The translations under genes were made by a program, and so were the position numbers. This document shows positions 1 through 5,566 of a DNA stretch of 6,692 nucleotides, one piece after another. Source of the stretch: an uncultured Ruminococcus sp. (GTDB lineage: Bacteria; Bacillota; Clostridia; Oscillospirales; Ruminococcaceae); NCBI GenBank assembly GCA_947177375.1, contig CAMWUF010000059.1, forward strand, positions 1-6,692, read 5' to 3'. Within the stretch, counting starts at the first letter, position 1. Every line of letters starts with the position of its first letter. The notes beneath the pieces were generated by a model that searched no databases, was not told the origin of the DNA, and was given only the letters and a program-made list of their open reading frames with translations.

Positions 1-18
1 GCTATCAGCTCCGACAGC
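1..18 (-). promoter_or_regulatory. Possible 5' hairpin of a transcript leaving the window
   Basis: Read on the minus strand, GCTGTC (18-13) and GATAGC (6-1) form a 6-bp stem with one G-U pair around the loop GGAGCT. The expected start site of the promoter at 25-53 is about position 18-19, so the RNA would open almost directly with this hairpin. It could be a stabilising 5' end, part of a leader, or the start of a structured RNA gene. The window stops here, so its role cannot be decided. Confidence 0.35.
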
Positions 19-24
19 TTTATT

Positions 25-53
25 ATTATAGCACAATTTTTTGACTTTGTCAA
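25..53 (-). promoter_or_regulatory. Perfect sigma-A promoter with extended -10, directed out of the window
   Basis: On the minus strand the -35 box TTGACA (53-48) and the -10 box TATAAT (30-25) both match consensus 6 of 6. They are separated by an ideal 17-nt spacer, and TGC directly precedes the -10 box, giving the extended TGn motif. It begins about 30 nt after the stop codon of the DUF4179-like gene and points the same way, so it must serve a gene to the left of position 1. Promoters this close to consensus usually drive stable RNAs or other highly expressed genes, but what it drives is not visible. Confidence 0.85.
41..53 (-). repeat. Inverted repeat TTGAC-AAA-GTCAA covering the -35 box
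   Basis: The 13-bp sequence consists of perfect 5-bp arms (53-49 and 45-41) around AAA. Its left half is the -35 element of the left-edge promoter. A regulator dimer binding here would block RNA polymerase, so it is a candidate operator. In an AT-rich region beside a consensus -35 box it may also be chance. On the minus strand it lacks the following T-tract needed for an intrinsic terminator of the upstream gene. Confidence 0.3.
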
Positions 54-84
54 GCAAAAAAAGGCATTATTTTTTACATTAATT

Positions 85-1110
85 TTATTCATTTTGCACA
101 ATTGGAAATTTCACTTTCCAATTTCCCTCTATTAATTCACCGCCTACCCGATAATCTGCATAGACTTGATAATTTTGCAGTTCTTCTGGTTTTACTTCAA
201 AAAAACTCTCCATATACTCACCAGTCCCATCACGCCAATTGAATGCATAACATTCCTCAATCTGATTGCCATTCTCATCTTCCAAATAATACCCAATAAA
301 AGTATTTCCATTCCAGTTCTCAACATAGTTTTGAATATGCAATATCCCATTTTTCCACGCAAGACCAGTTAGTTTGATTTCCTGAATGAAATCTTTTTTA
401 TATTCAGGCTTCATAATTGTAACCTGTTCCAGCTCTGGAAGTCCATATTTTCCACCTCCACCATAACCACGATTCTGGAAAAACTCTTCACCAGGAATAG
501 TTTCAGGGTGATAATTGACCTGCGATAAATCAATATCAACTAAAGTATAGTCTTGTCTTTCGGCACCTATCAGGATTTCTTTAACGAAAAATGTCAGACT
601 ATCACCCCAAAATTTTCCTGCACCTGGTTCATGTGTTATGATATGAAACCGCATTTTTCCAGACTGTTCATCATAACCCTCTCTGACACAGCCAAATGAT
701 GACGCATCAAAATAAAATGGTCGAATGATATTATAACTATCCATCAAATCTGTTTCTGCATCAACTCTATTGTCTTCCAAGTCCTGCAATGTAATATAAA
801 ATTCCGCATCATCACCATCAATGTGAACTCCCTCCACTGTCATTTCAATACCATTCTGGACATCACTTTTCATAACAGGGCTAAAAACAGCTCCTACTCT
901 TGGCGAAATCTGATATAACATATTCTTAAAATCTTCGTTGACATATGCAAGAACGGAAACACTTCCCATGCTGAAAACAGCACATGCAGTCAGTACAGCA
1001 AATGTATTCCAAACAGGATGTTTTTTTCTGACCTGTCTTGTTAGAACCACTTGTATTAATTTTTCGTCAGGCTGAATCTGTGTATTCATGTTCTGATAAA
1101 TTTTTTTCAT
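85..1110 (-). CDS. DUF4179-like membrane protein, probable anti-sigma factor
   Basis: This 341-residue protein is probably the membrane-bound partner of the sigma factor encoded just upstream. The first ~33 residues are hydrophilic and end in a basic stretch (RQVRKK). One hydrophobic segment follows at about 34-56, then a long polar C-terminal part. This suggests a short cytoplasmic N-terminus and a large extracellular domain. The region after the membrane segment (about 57-130, with NGIEMTVEGVHIDGDDAEFY) resembles the DUF4179 family, which is often encoded beside ECF sigma factors in Firmicutes. The C-terminal ~100 residues look like a beta-rich extracellular domain. There is no HxxxCxxC zinc anti-sigma motif. 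The start is fixed by AAGGAGG (1124-1118) 7 nt upstream. The ATG shares one base with the sigma stop codon (TGATG), indicating translational coupling. The anti-sigma role is inferred from context, and the signal sensed is unknown. Confidence 0.75.
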   Translation of the reverse strand: MKKIYQNMNTQIQPDEKLIQVVLTRQVRKKHPVWNTFAVLTACAVFSMGSVSVLAYVNEDFKNMLYQISPRVGAVFSPVMKSDVQNGIEMTVEGVHIDGDDAEFYITLQDLEDNRVDAETDLMDSYNIIRPFYFDASSFGCVREGYDEQSGKMRFHIITHEPGAGKFWGDSLTFFVKEILIGAERQDYTLVDIDLSQVNYHPETIPGEEFFQNRGYGGGGKYGLPELEQVTIMKPEYKKDFIQEIKLTGLAWKNGILHIQNYVENWNGNTFIGYYLEDENGNQIEECYAFNWRDGTGEYMESFFEVKPEELQNYQVYADYRVGGELIEGNWKVKFPIVQNE

Positions 1111-1580
1111 CAGTTTTCCTCCTTCAAGATTTTAGCTAGATATTCTCTGGCACGTGTAAGTTGTGTTCTTACTGTGGACGGCTTACGCTTGAGAATTTTT
1201 GCAATTTCGTCTGTCTGATAGCCCTCATAATAATACAAATGAATTACTTCTCTGTATTTCATAGGCAATTGTCTTAATGCTTCATCAAGATGATTTTCTT
1301 CAGGCTGTTCAAATATCATGTCCTGTTCCAATGATTGCGTGTGACGTTTCCATGCAGAAGTCAGAAAACTTTTGGCACAATTCGCTGTCACACGAAGAAA
1401 CCAAGCTTTTGCATGTTCAGTATTTTTAAATTTTGGCTGTTTTTTCAAATATCTAAAAAATACCTCTTGAAAAATATCATCTGCATCTGTACAATTTCTG
1501 CTATAAGAATAGGCAAGACGATAAACTGCATCTGCATAAGTTCTAATTATTTTTTCACATTCCTGATTGTTCTTTTGCAT
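1110..1580 (-). CDS. ECF-type RNA polymerase sigma factor
   Basis: This 156-residue protein has the two-domain layout of small sigma-70 family (ECF) factors. Region 2 spans about residues 12-80, with the core-binding motif DADDIFQEVFFRY (32-44) and the AWFLRVTANCAKSF segment expected to contact the -10 element. Region 4 spans about 98-150, with LPMKYREVIHLYYYEGYQTDEIAKIL and a helix-turn-helix (STVRTQLTRAREYL) that would read the -35 element. No extra C-terminal domain is present. An in-frame ATG eight codons upstream (1604) is open, but the ATG at 1580 has AAGGAGG (1593-1587) with a 6-nt spacer, so it is the better start. The gene overlaps the following DUF4179-like gene by one base, the usual arrangement of a sigma factor with its regulator. 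It resembles RpoE/SigV/SigM-type factors in general, but the subgroup cannot be assigned by eye. Confidence 0.9.
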   Translation of the reverse strand: MQKNNQECEKIIRTYADAVYRLAYSYSRNCTDADDIFQEVFFRYLKKQPKFKNTEHAKAWFLRVTANCAKSFLTSAWKRHTQSLEQDMIFEQPEENHLDEALRQLPMKYREVIHLYYYEGYQTDEIAKILKRKPSTVRTQLTRAREYLAKILKEEN

Positions 1581-1586
1581 AATTTC

Positions 1587-1593
1587 CCTCCTT
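1587..1593 (-). promoter_or_regulatory. Ribosome binding site that sets the sigma factor start
   Basis: AAGGAGG on the minus strand lies 6 nt before the ATG at 1580. It is a near-perfect Shine-Dalgarno sequence. It falls inside the longer reading frame beginning at 1604, which argues against that upstream start. Confidence 0.85.
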
Positions 1594-1637
1594 TTACTAA
1601 TCATACTTTACAGAACCCCATTTTGCTACAGGATTAC

Positions 1638-1675
1638 AAAAAAAATTATCTGTTCCCTTTTACAGAAACAGATAA
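1638..1675 (-). terminator. Intrinsic terminator after the acyl-CoA synthetase gene
   Basis: On the minus strand an 11-bp stem (1675-1665 with 1656-1646, one U-G pair, arms TTATCTGTTTC and GGAACAGATAA) encloses an 8-nt loop and runs straight into eight T residues (1645-1638). It lies 33 nt beyond the synthetase stop codon and 57 nt before the sigma factor start. It therefore separates these transcription units unless it is read through. Confidence 0.9.
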
Positions 1676-1707
1676 ATTCTTTTAACAAATTAACAATAAA
1701 TTCCAAA

Positions 1708-3357
1708 TTACTTTTTCCAGTCTTGTTCTCTCAGAATATTATAACAAATTTTTCCGCTTGTTGTTTTTGGCATTTCATCAATAAAGGCAATCACTCTAGG
1801 ATATTTATAACCAGCAAGACGTTCTTTCGCAAATTGCTTTAATTCTGCCTTGAGTTCTTCTGTTGGCTCATAGCCCTCACGCAATACAACAGTTGCTTTG
1901 ACAAGCTGTCCTCTTTCTGCATCTGGCACACCTGTGACAGCACATTCTAACACAGCTTCATGCTGAATTAATACACTTTCTATTTCAAAAGGTCCTATGC
2001 GATAGCCACTGGATTTAATCACATCATCTAAACGACCAATATAATAATAATAGCCATCTTCATCATAATACGCCGTATCACCTGTATGAAAAATATCATT
2101 TTTCCAATAACGGGCATTGGCAAGCTCATTATTTTCATAGCCTTGGCATAATCCCTCTGGCATGCGTTCTCTGGTATCAATAACAATTTCGCCTTGTTCA
2201 CCTGGTTTTACTGGCTTTTGTTCACTGTCAACAAGCATAACATGATATAATGGATTTGGCTTGCCCATAGAGCCACGTTTTGGGTGTGAACCTGTAAAAT
2301 TGCCAATAATCACAACAGTTTCACTTTGTCCAAAACCTTCCATAATTTCAAGTCCTGTTTTTTCATAAAATAATTTAATAATTTCTTCTTGCAAAGCCTC
2401 ACCTGCTGTAGAAGCATGTTCTACACTTGCGAAACTTTCTTTGCGAATCCCCCCTTTGGCTAATAATCTAAACAAAGTCGGAGGCGCACAGAAACTAGTT
2501 ACTTGATATTTTTCAAGTACCTGCATCATTTTTTCACCATGAAAACGCTCAAATTCATATACCATGACAGCACTGCCACAAAGCCATTGTCCATAAATTT
2601 TTCCCCAAGATGCTTTTGCCCAACCTGTATCTGCAACTGTTAAATGCAAGCCATTATCTTTGACACATTGCCAATATTTCGCAGTTACAATATGTGCCAA
2701 TGAATATGTATGATTATGTACAGCCATTTTCGGATTGCCAGTTGTCCCAGAAGTAAAATACATAATTAACGGGTCAGTTGCTTTCGTTGGCACACGTTCT
2801 AAATCAGGAGACGCATTTGCAATAGGTTCATCTAAGCAAATAAAGCCCTCACGTTCTTTGCGAACATTATATAATAATATATTTTCTTCACACTGTTCAG
2901 ACGCTTGTTTCACACGTTGGCAAATCTCTTCATCTTCTGCACAAATAATTGCTTTAATCCCCGCTGCTTTAATTCGATAAGCAATATCATGTACTTGCAA
3001 CATGTGAGTCGCTGGAATAGACAAAGCACCGATTTTATGCAAGGCAATATTAATATACCAATATTCATAATGCCGTTTCAGCATTAATAACACTCTATCA
3101 CCTTTGTGAATACCTTGACTCATAAGATAATTTGCTGTCTGGGAAGATAATTGACTGATTTCTCCAAAAGTCAATATTTTTTCATTTCCCTGTTCATCAC
3201 ACCAGACAACCGCTTTTTTTTCAGGCTCTTGCTTTGCGATTTCGTCTACAACATCATAGGCAAAATTATAATTCTCATCATAATGCAGAGAAAAATGTTT
3301 AAAATTTCCCTGTTCATCAAATTCTGCTGTACTAAATTTTTCATACAATGGCTTCAT
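1708..3357 (-). CDS. AMP-forming acyl-CoA synthetase (acetyl-/medium-chain type)
   Basis: This 549-residue cytoplasmic ligase should activate a carboxylic acid with ATP to an acyl-AMP and transfer it to CoA. The ANL-family motifs appear in order: the phosphate-binding loop YFTSGTTGNPK (200-210), a DTGWAKASWGK segment (243-253), GFGQSE (341-346), the ribose-binding HTGD (424-427), the hinge GRLDDVIKSSGYRIGPFEIE (441-460), and near the C-terminus PKTTSGK with the expected catalytic Lys536. Overall it resembles the ACSM/medium-chain and Methanosarcina Macs-like branch more than FadD. The exact acid (acetate, propionate, butyrate, branched or medium-chain) cannot be told from sequence. An ATG 17 codons upstream (3408) is in frame, but the ATG at 3357 has AAAGGAG (3374-3368) before it, and the extra residues are a Lys/Arg-rich stretch translated from promoter-like DNA. 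It is a single-gene unit bounded by terminators, next to the fatty-acid synthesis operon, which suggests a role in acyl-chain uptake or supply. Confidence 0.92.
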   Translation of the reverse strand: MKPLYEKFSTAEFDEQGNFKHFSLHYDENYNFAYDVVDEIAKQEPEKKAVVWCDEQGNEKILTFGEISQLSSQTANYLMSQGIHKGDRVLLMLKRHYEYWYINIALHKIGALSIPATHMLQVHDIAYRIKAAGIKAIICAEDEEICQRVKQASEQCEENILLYNVRKEREGFICLDEPIANASPDLERVPTKATDPLIMYFTSGTTGNPKMAVHNHTYSLAHIVTAKYWQCVKDNGLHLTVADTGWAKASWGKIYGQWLCGSAVMVYEFERFHGEKMMQVLEKYQVTSFCAPPTLFRLLAKGGIRKESFASVEHASTAGEALQEEIIKLFYEKTGLEIMEGFGQSETVVIIGNFTGSHPKRGSMGKPNPLYHVMLVDSEQKPVKPGEQGEIVIDTRERMPEGLCQGYENNELANARYWKNDIFHTGDTAYYDEDGYYYYIGRLDDVIKSSGYRIGPFEIESVLIQHEAVLECAVTGVPDAERGQLVKATVVLREGYEPTEELKAELKQFAKERLAGYKYPRVIAFIDEMPKTTSGKICYNILREQDWKK

Positions 3358-3367
3358 AGCAGTTTTT

Positions 3368-3374
3368 CTCCTTT
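3368..3374 (-). promoter_or_regulatory. Ribosome binding site that sets the acyl-CoA synthetase start
   Basis: AAAGGAG on the minus strand lies 10 nt before the ATG at 3357. It supports this start over the in-frame ATG at 3408, which has no comparable site. Confidence 0.75.
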
Positions 3375-3386
3375 TTAATTTAAATT

Positions 3387-3415
3387 TAATTTCAAATCTA
3401 ATAGACACATGTCAA
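3387..3415 (-). promoter_or_regulatory. Probable promoter of the acyl-CoA synthetase gene
   Basis: A perfect -35 box TTGACA (3415-3410) lies just after the accA terminator on the minus strand. The -10 region is less clear. At 17 nt spacing the hexamer is only AAATTA. Better 4-of-6 matches (TTAAAT at 3389-3384, TAAATT at 3388-3383) need spacers of 20-21 nt. The position between a terminator and a good ribosome binding site makes a promoter necessary here. With it in place the transcript would start downstream of 3408, which excludes the longer start. Confidence 0.5.
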
Positions 3416-3428
3416 ATAAAATTTTGGC

Positions 3429-3451
3429 AAAAAACCCCCTAAAACAGGGGG
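3429..3451 (-). terminator. Intrinsic terminator ending the fab/acc operon
   Basis: On the minus strand CCCCCT (3451-3446) and AGGGGG (3440-3435) form a 6-bp stem, five of the pairs G-C, around the 5-nt loop GTTTT. Six T residues (3434-3429) follow. It starts 13 nt after the accA stop codon and has nothing but the synthetase promoter behind it. Confidence 0.9.
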
Positions 3452-3464
3452 ATTGTTTTATTTC

Positions 3465-4283
3465 TTATTTTTTATGAAAAAAACCTTTTTTCTCTTCATC
3501 AAATACACCAAATTTCCGAAATCTTCTATAACGCTGTTCTAATAAATCTTCTTCGGAAAGCTCTGATAATTCTTCCACAGATTCTATCAGTTTATTTTTC
3601 ATGATTTCGCACATGTTAGAAAAATTTTCAAAATCTTCTGCAATCACAGTTTCTGCAACACCTAATTTTTTCATATCCTGTGCTGTAATATGCAGACAAT
3701 CCGCAGCTTTTGCGACATTCTCAGGACTAGCATCTTTCCAGAGAATACTTGCACAACCCTCTGCAGAAATGACAGAATAAACAGCATTTTCTAAAATAAA
3801 TACTTTATTGGCACTAGCCAAAGCCAAAGCTCCACCACTACCGCCTTCACCAATCACAATAGAAATCACTGGTGTTTTCAAGCCCATCATTTCCATAATA
3901 CTTTCTGCAATTGCCTGACCTTGTCCACGTTCTTCCGCATCAGCTCCTGCAAATGCTCCCTGCGTATCTACAAAACAAATCACAGGTCTATGAAATTTTT
4001 CAGCTTGTTTCATTAAACGTAATGCTTTACGATAGCCGTCTGGCTTAGGACAACCGAAATTTCTTGCCATACGGTCTTGTAAATCTGGTTTGCCTTTTTC
4101 TGTACCAATAAACGTAACAGGGTATTTTCCCAAAAATCCAACACCTGCTACAATTGCCAAATCGTCGCCAAATCTTCTGTCACCGTGTAATTCTAACGGC
4201 GAATCAAAAATTTCTTGTATATATAAATTACTAGTAGGTCTATTACTTTTTCTAGTGGCTTTGAGTTTTTCATAAGCATTCAT
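3465..4283 (-). CDS. accA: Acetyl-CoA carboxylase carboxyltransferase, alpha subunit
   Basis: AccA pairs with AccD in an A2B2 carboxyltransferase that moves the carboxyl group from carboxybiotin on BCCP to acetyl-CoA. This gives malonyl-CoA, the first committed step of fatty acid synthesis. The 272-residue protein has the crotonase-like carboxyltransferase fold. Recognisable stretches are ELHGDRRFGDD (31-41), the family's GAxxGxxAEERGQ segment as DTQGAFAGADAEERGQG (106-122), the glycine-rich IGEGGSGGALAL (144-155) expected to shape the oxyanion pocket, and SAEGCASILWKDAS (173-186). It is shorter than the ~320 residues of the E. coli and Bacillus proteins, mainly at the N-terminus, as is usual in Clostridia. 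Its ATG is 2 nt after the accD stop, with the AGGGGTG Shine-Dalgarno inside the last accD codons, so the two subunits are probably made in step. It is the last gene before the terminator. Confidence 0.95.
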   Translation of the reverse strand: MNAYEKLKATRKSNRPTSNLYIQEIFDSPLELHGDRRFGDDLAIVAGVGFLGKYPVTFIGTEKGKPDLQDRMARNFGCPKPDGYRKALRLMKQAEKFHRPVICFVDTQGAFAGADAEERGQGQAIAESIMEMMGLKTPVISIVIGEGGSGGALALASANKVFILENAVYSVISAEGCASILWKDASPENVAKAADCLHITAQDMKKLGVAETVIAEDFENFSNMCEIMKNKLIESVEELSELSEEDLLEQRYRRFRKFGVFDEEKKGFFHKK

Positions 4284-4285
4284 AA

Positions 4286-5128
4286 TTACACACCCCTTTT
4301 ATGAAGAATCAGCAATTCTGATAATACATTTTGTAATTCAGGACGTGGTACAATTGCATCAATAAAGCCATGTTCCAGCATAAATTCTGCTTTTTGGAAA
4401 TTATCAGGTAATTGACTTTTTGTAGCTTGCTCAACAACTCTACGCCCCGCAAAGCCGACTAAAGCTTTTGGTTCTGCCAGAATAATATCACCTTGCATTG
4501 CAAAGCTTGCTGTTACACCGCCTGTTGTCGGGTCAGTCAAGACAGTAATATATAATAATCCTGCATTACTGTGATTTTTCACAGCTCCGCTTACTTTTGC
4601 CATTTGCATGAGAGAAATGACACCCTCCTGCATTCTTGCACCGCCAGACGCTGTAAAACCAATCACAGGCAATTTATGCTCAATGGCATATTCAAATAAT
4701 CTAGTAATTTTTTCACCAACGACACTACCCATACTTGCCATCATAAATTTAGAATCCATGACAAATATTGCACAGGGATTTTCTCCAATGCTAGCTGTAC
4801 CACAAACAACAGCATCTTCTTCCCCAGTATCGCTAGTCGCTTTTTTTAATTTATCCTGATAGCTTGGAAATTCCAGAAAATTTTTGCTAATTAAGCCTTT
4901 AAATAATTCTCTAAAGCTATTTTTATCTGTTATTAAATTAATTCTATCTCTTGCACCCATGCGATAATAATTACCACACTCAGGGCAAATATAAAAATTC
5001 TGAATTAAATCATAAGCCTTTGCTTCACAGCCACATTTTTTGCAAGTAATTTTCACAGAAGTATCTATTTTCTGATACGTGCTTTTCAAATCATTCATCT
5101 TGCTTTTGAATCTATCTAATACACCCAT
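4286..5128 (-). CDS. accD: Acetyl-CoA carboxylase carboxyltransferase, beta subunit
   Basis: AccD is the zinc-containing partner of AccA in the carboxyltransferase half-reaction. The 280-residue protein begins with a four-cysteine zinc ribbon (Cys29, Cys32, Cys48, Cys51). The carboxyltransferase domain follows, with GFTASGGARMQEG (157-169), LTDPTTGGVTASFA (197-210) and EPKALVGFAGRRVVEQ (219-234), all characteristic of bacterial AccD. Length matches the family (about 285-305). The start has a GGGGGTG ribosome binding site in the 15-nt gap after fabZ. It sits directly after fabZ, where accC is often found in this type of cluster. No key residue appears to be missing. Confidence 0.96.
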   Translation of the reverse strand: MGVLDRFKSKMNDLKSTYQKIDTSVKITCKKCGCEAKAYDLIQNFYICPECGNYYRMGARDRINLITDKNSFRELFKGLISKNFLEFPSYQDKLKKATSDTGEEDAVVCGTASIGENPCAIFVMDSKFMMASMGSVVGEKITRLFEYAIEHKLPVIGFTASGGARMQEGVISLMQMAKVSGAVKNHSNAGLLYITVLTDPTTGGVTASFAMQGDIILAEPKALVGFAGRRVVEQATKSQLPDNFQKAEFMLEHGFIDAIVPRPELQNVLSELLILHKRGV

Positions 5129-5143
5129 TTTGACACCCCCTGC

Positions 5144-5557
5144 TTATGCGTCAACAAGTGCAAAGGCAAATTCAGCTGTTACACAGACTTTGCCATTGAC
5201 AGAGCCTTTGCCTTTACAGAAATAAAATGCACCTTTTTTATTTATAATTTCACATTCTGTTTCAAATATATCATTTGGCTTAACTGGATTTCTGAATTTT
5301 ACATTGTCTAATTTTGAAAAATAAGGCGTTTTATTTTCAGCTTCTCCAGCTAGTAATACACAAGCTGACTGTGCTAAAATTTCACATAAAATCACACCTG
5401 GTACAACAGGATTACCTGGAAAATGTCCTTTTAAAAACCATTCATCACCAGTAATACCCAATTTTCCGTGAGACTTGCCGTTTTCTGCAACAGCTTCATC
5501 AAGTAACAGCATATTATCTCTATGTGGAATAATCTGCATAATTTCTTGTTTTGTCAT
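5144..5557 (-). CDS. fabZ: 3-hydroxyacyl-ACP dehydratase FabZ
   Basis: This enzyme removes water from 3-hydroxyacyl-ACP to give trans-2-enoyl-ACP in each cycle of type II fatty acid elongation. The 137-residue protein is a single hot-dog fold. It shows the signature LKGHFPGNPVVPGVILCE (42-59), with catalytic His45 and Glu59 spaced 14 residues apart as in E. coli FabZ, and a conserved IIPHRDNMLLLD near the N-terminus. The Shine-Dalgarno GAGGTGA overlaps the fabF stop codon and the ATG follows after a 9-nt gap. Some Firmicutes have a FabZ-like isomerase (FabN) that also introduces the cis double bond. Motifs alone do not separate the two, but the setting with accD/accA favours ordinary FabZ. 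In many relatives accB lies between fabF and this gene, and here it is absent. Confidence 0.94.
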   Translation of the reverse strand: MTKQEIMQIIPHRDNMLLLDEAVAENGKSHGKLGITGDEWFLKGHFPGNPVVPGVILCEILAQSACVLLAGEAENKTPYFSKLDNVKFRNPVKPNDIFETECEIINKKGAFYFCKGKGSVNGKVCVTAEFAFALVDA

Positions 5558-5566
5558 GCCATCACC

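Noticed and set aside
41..60. TTGAC/GTCAA hairpin as a terminator of the DUF4179-like gene.
   Set aside because: On the minus strand the stem has only five pairs and is followed by A residues rather than a T-tract. It overlaps a consensus promoter instead.
1581..1604. Start of the sigma factor at 1604.
   Set aside because: This start has no Shine-Dalgarno sequence and its first codons would encode the excellent AAGGAGG that serves the ATG at 1580.
1600..1605. TATGAT as a sigma-A -10 box for the sigma factor gene.
   Set aside because: The hexamer at the right distance (TAGCAA) matches TTGACA at only three positions, and transcription would begin at the ribosome binding site itself.
1335..1842. 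Plus-strand open frames over the sigma factor, the intergenic region and the end of the synthetase gene.
   Set aside because: Their translations are low-complexity and rich in Ile, Phe, Cys and Asn. They have no ribosome binding sites and lie antisense to well-supported genes.
2735..3378. Plus-strand open frames opposite the acyl-CoA synthetase.
   Set aside because: These are short antisense shadows with no recognisable domain or translation signal.
3358..3408. Longer start of the acyl-CoA synthetase at 3408 (17 extra residues).
   Set aside because: The extension is a Lys/Arg-rich translation of AT-rich promoter-like DNA with no ribosome binding site. AAAGGAG precedes the ATG at 3357, and the TTGACA element would place the transcript start downstream of 3408.
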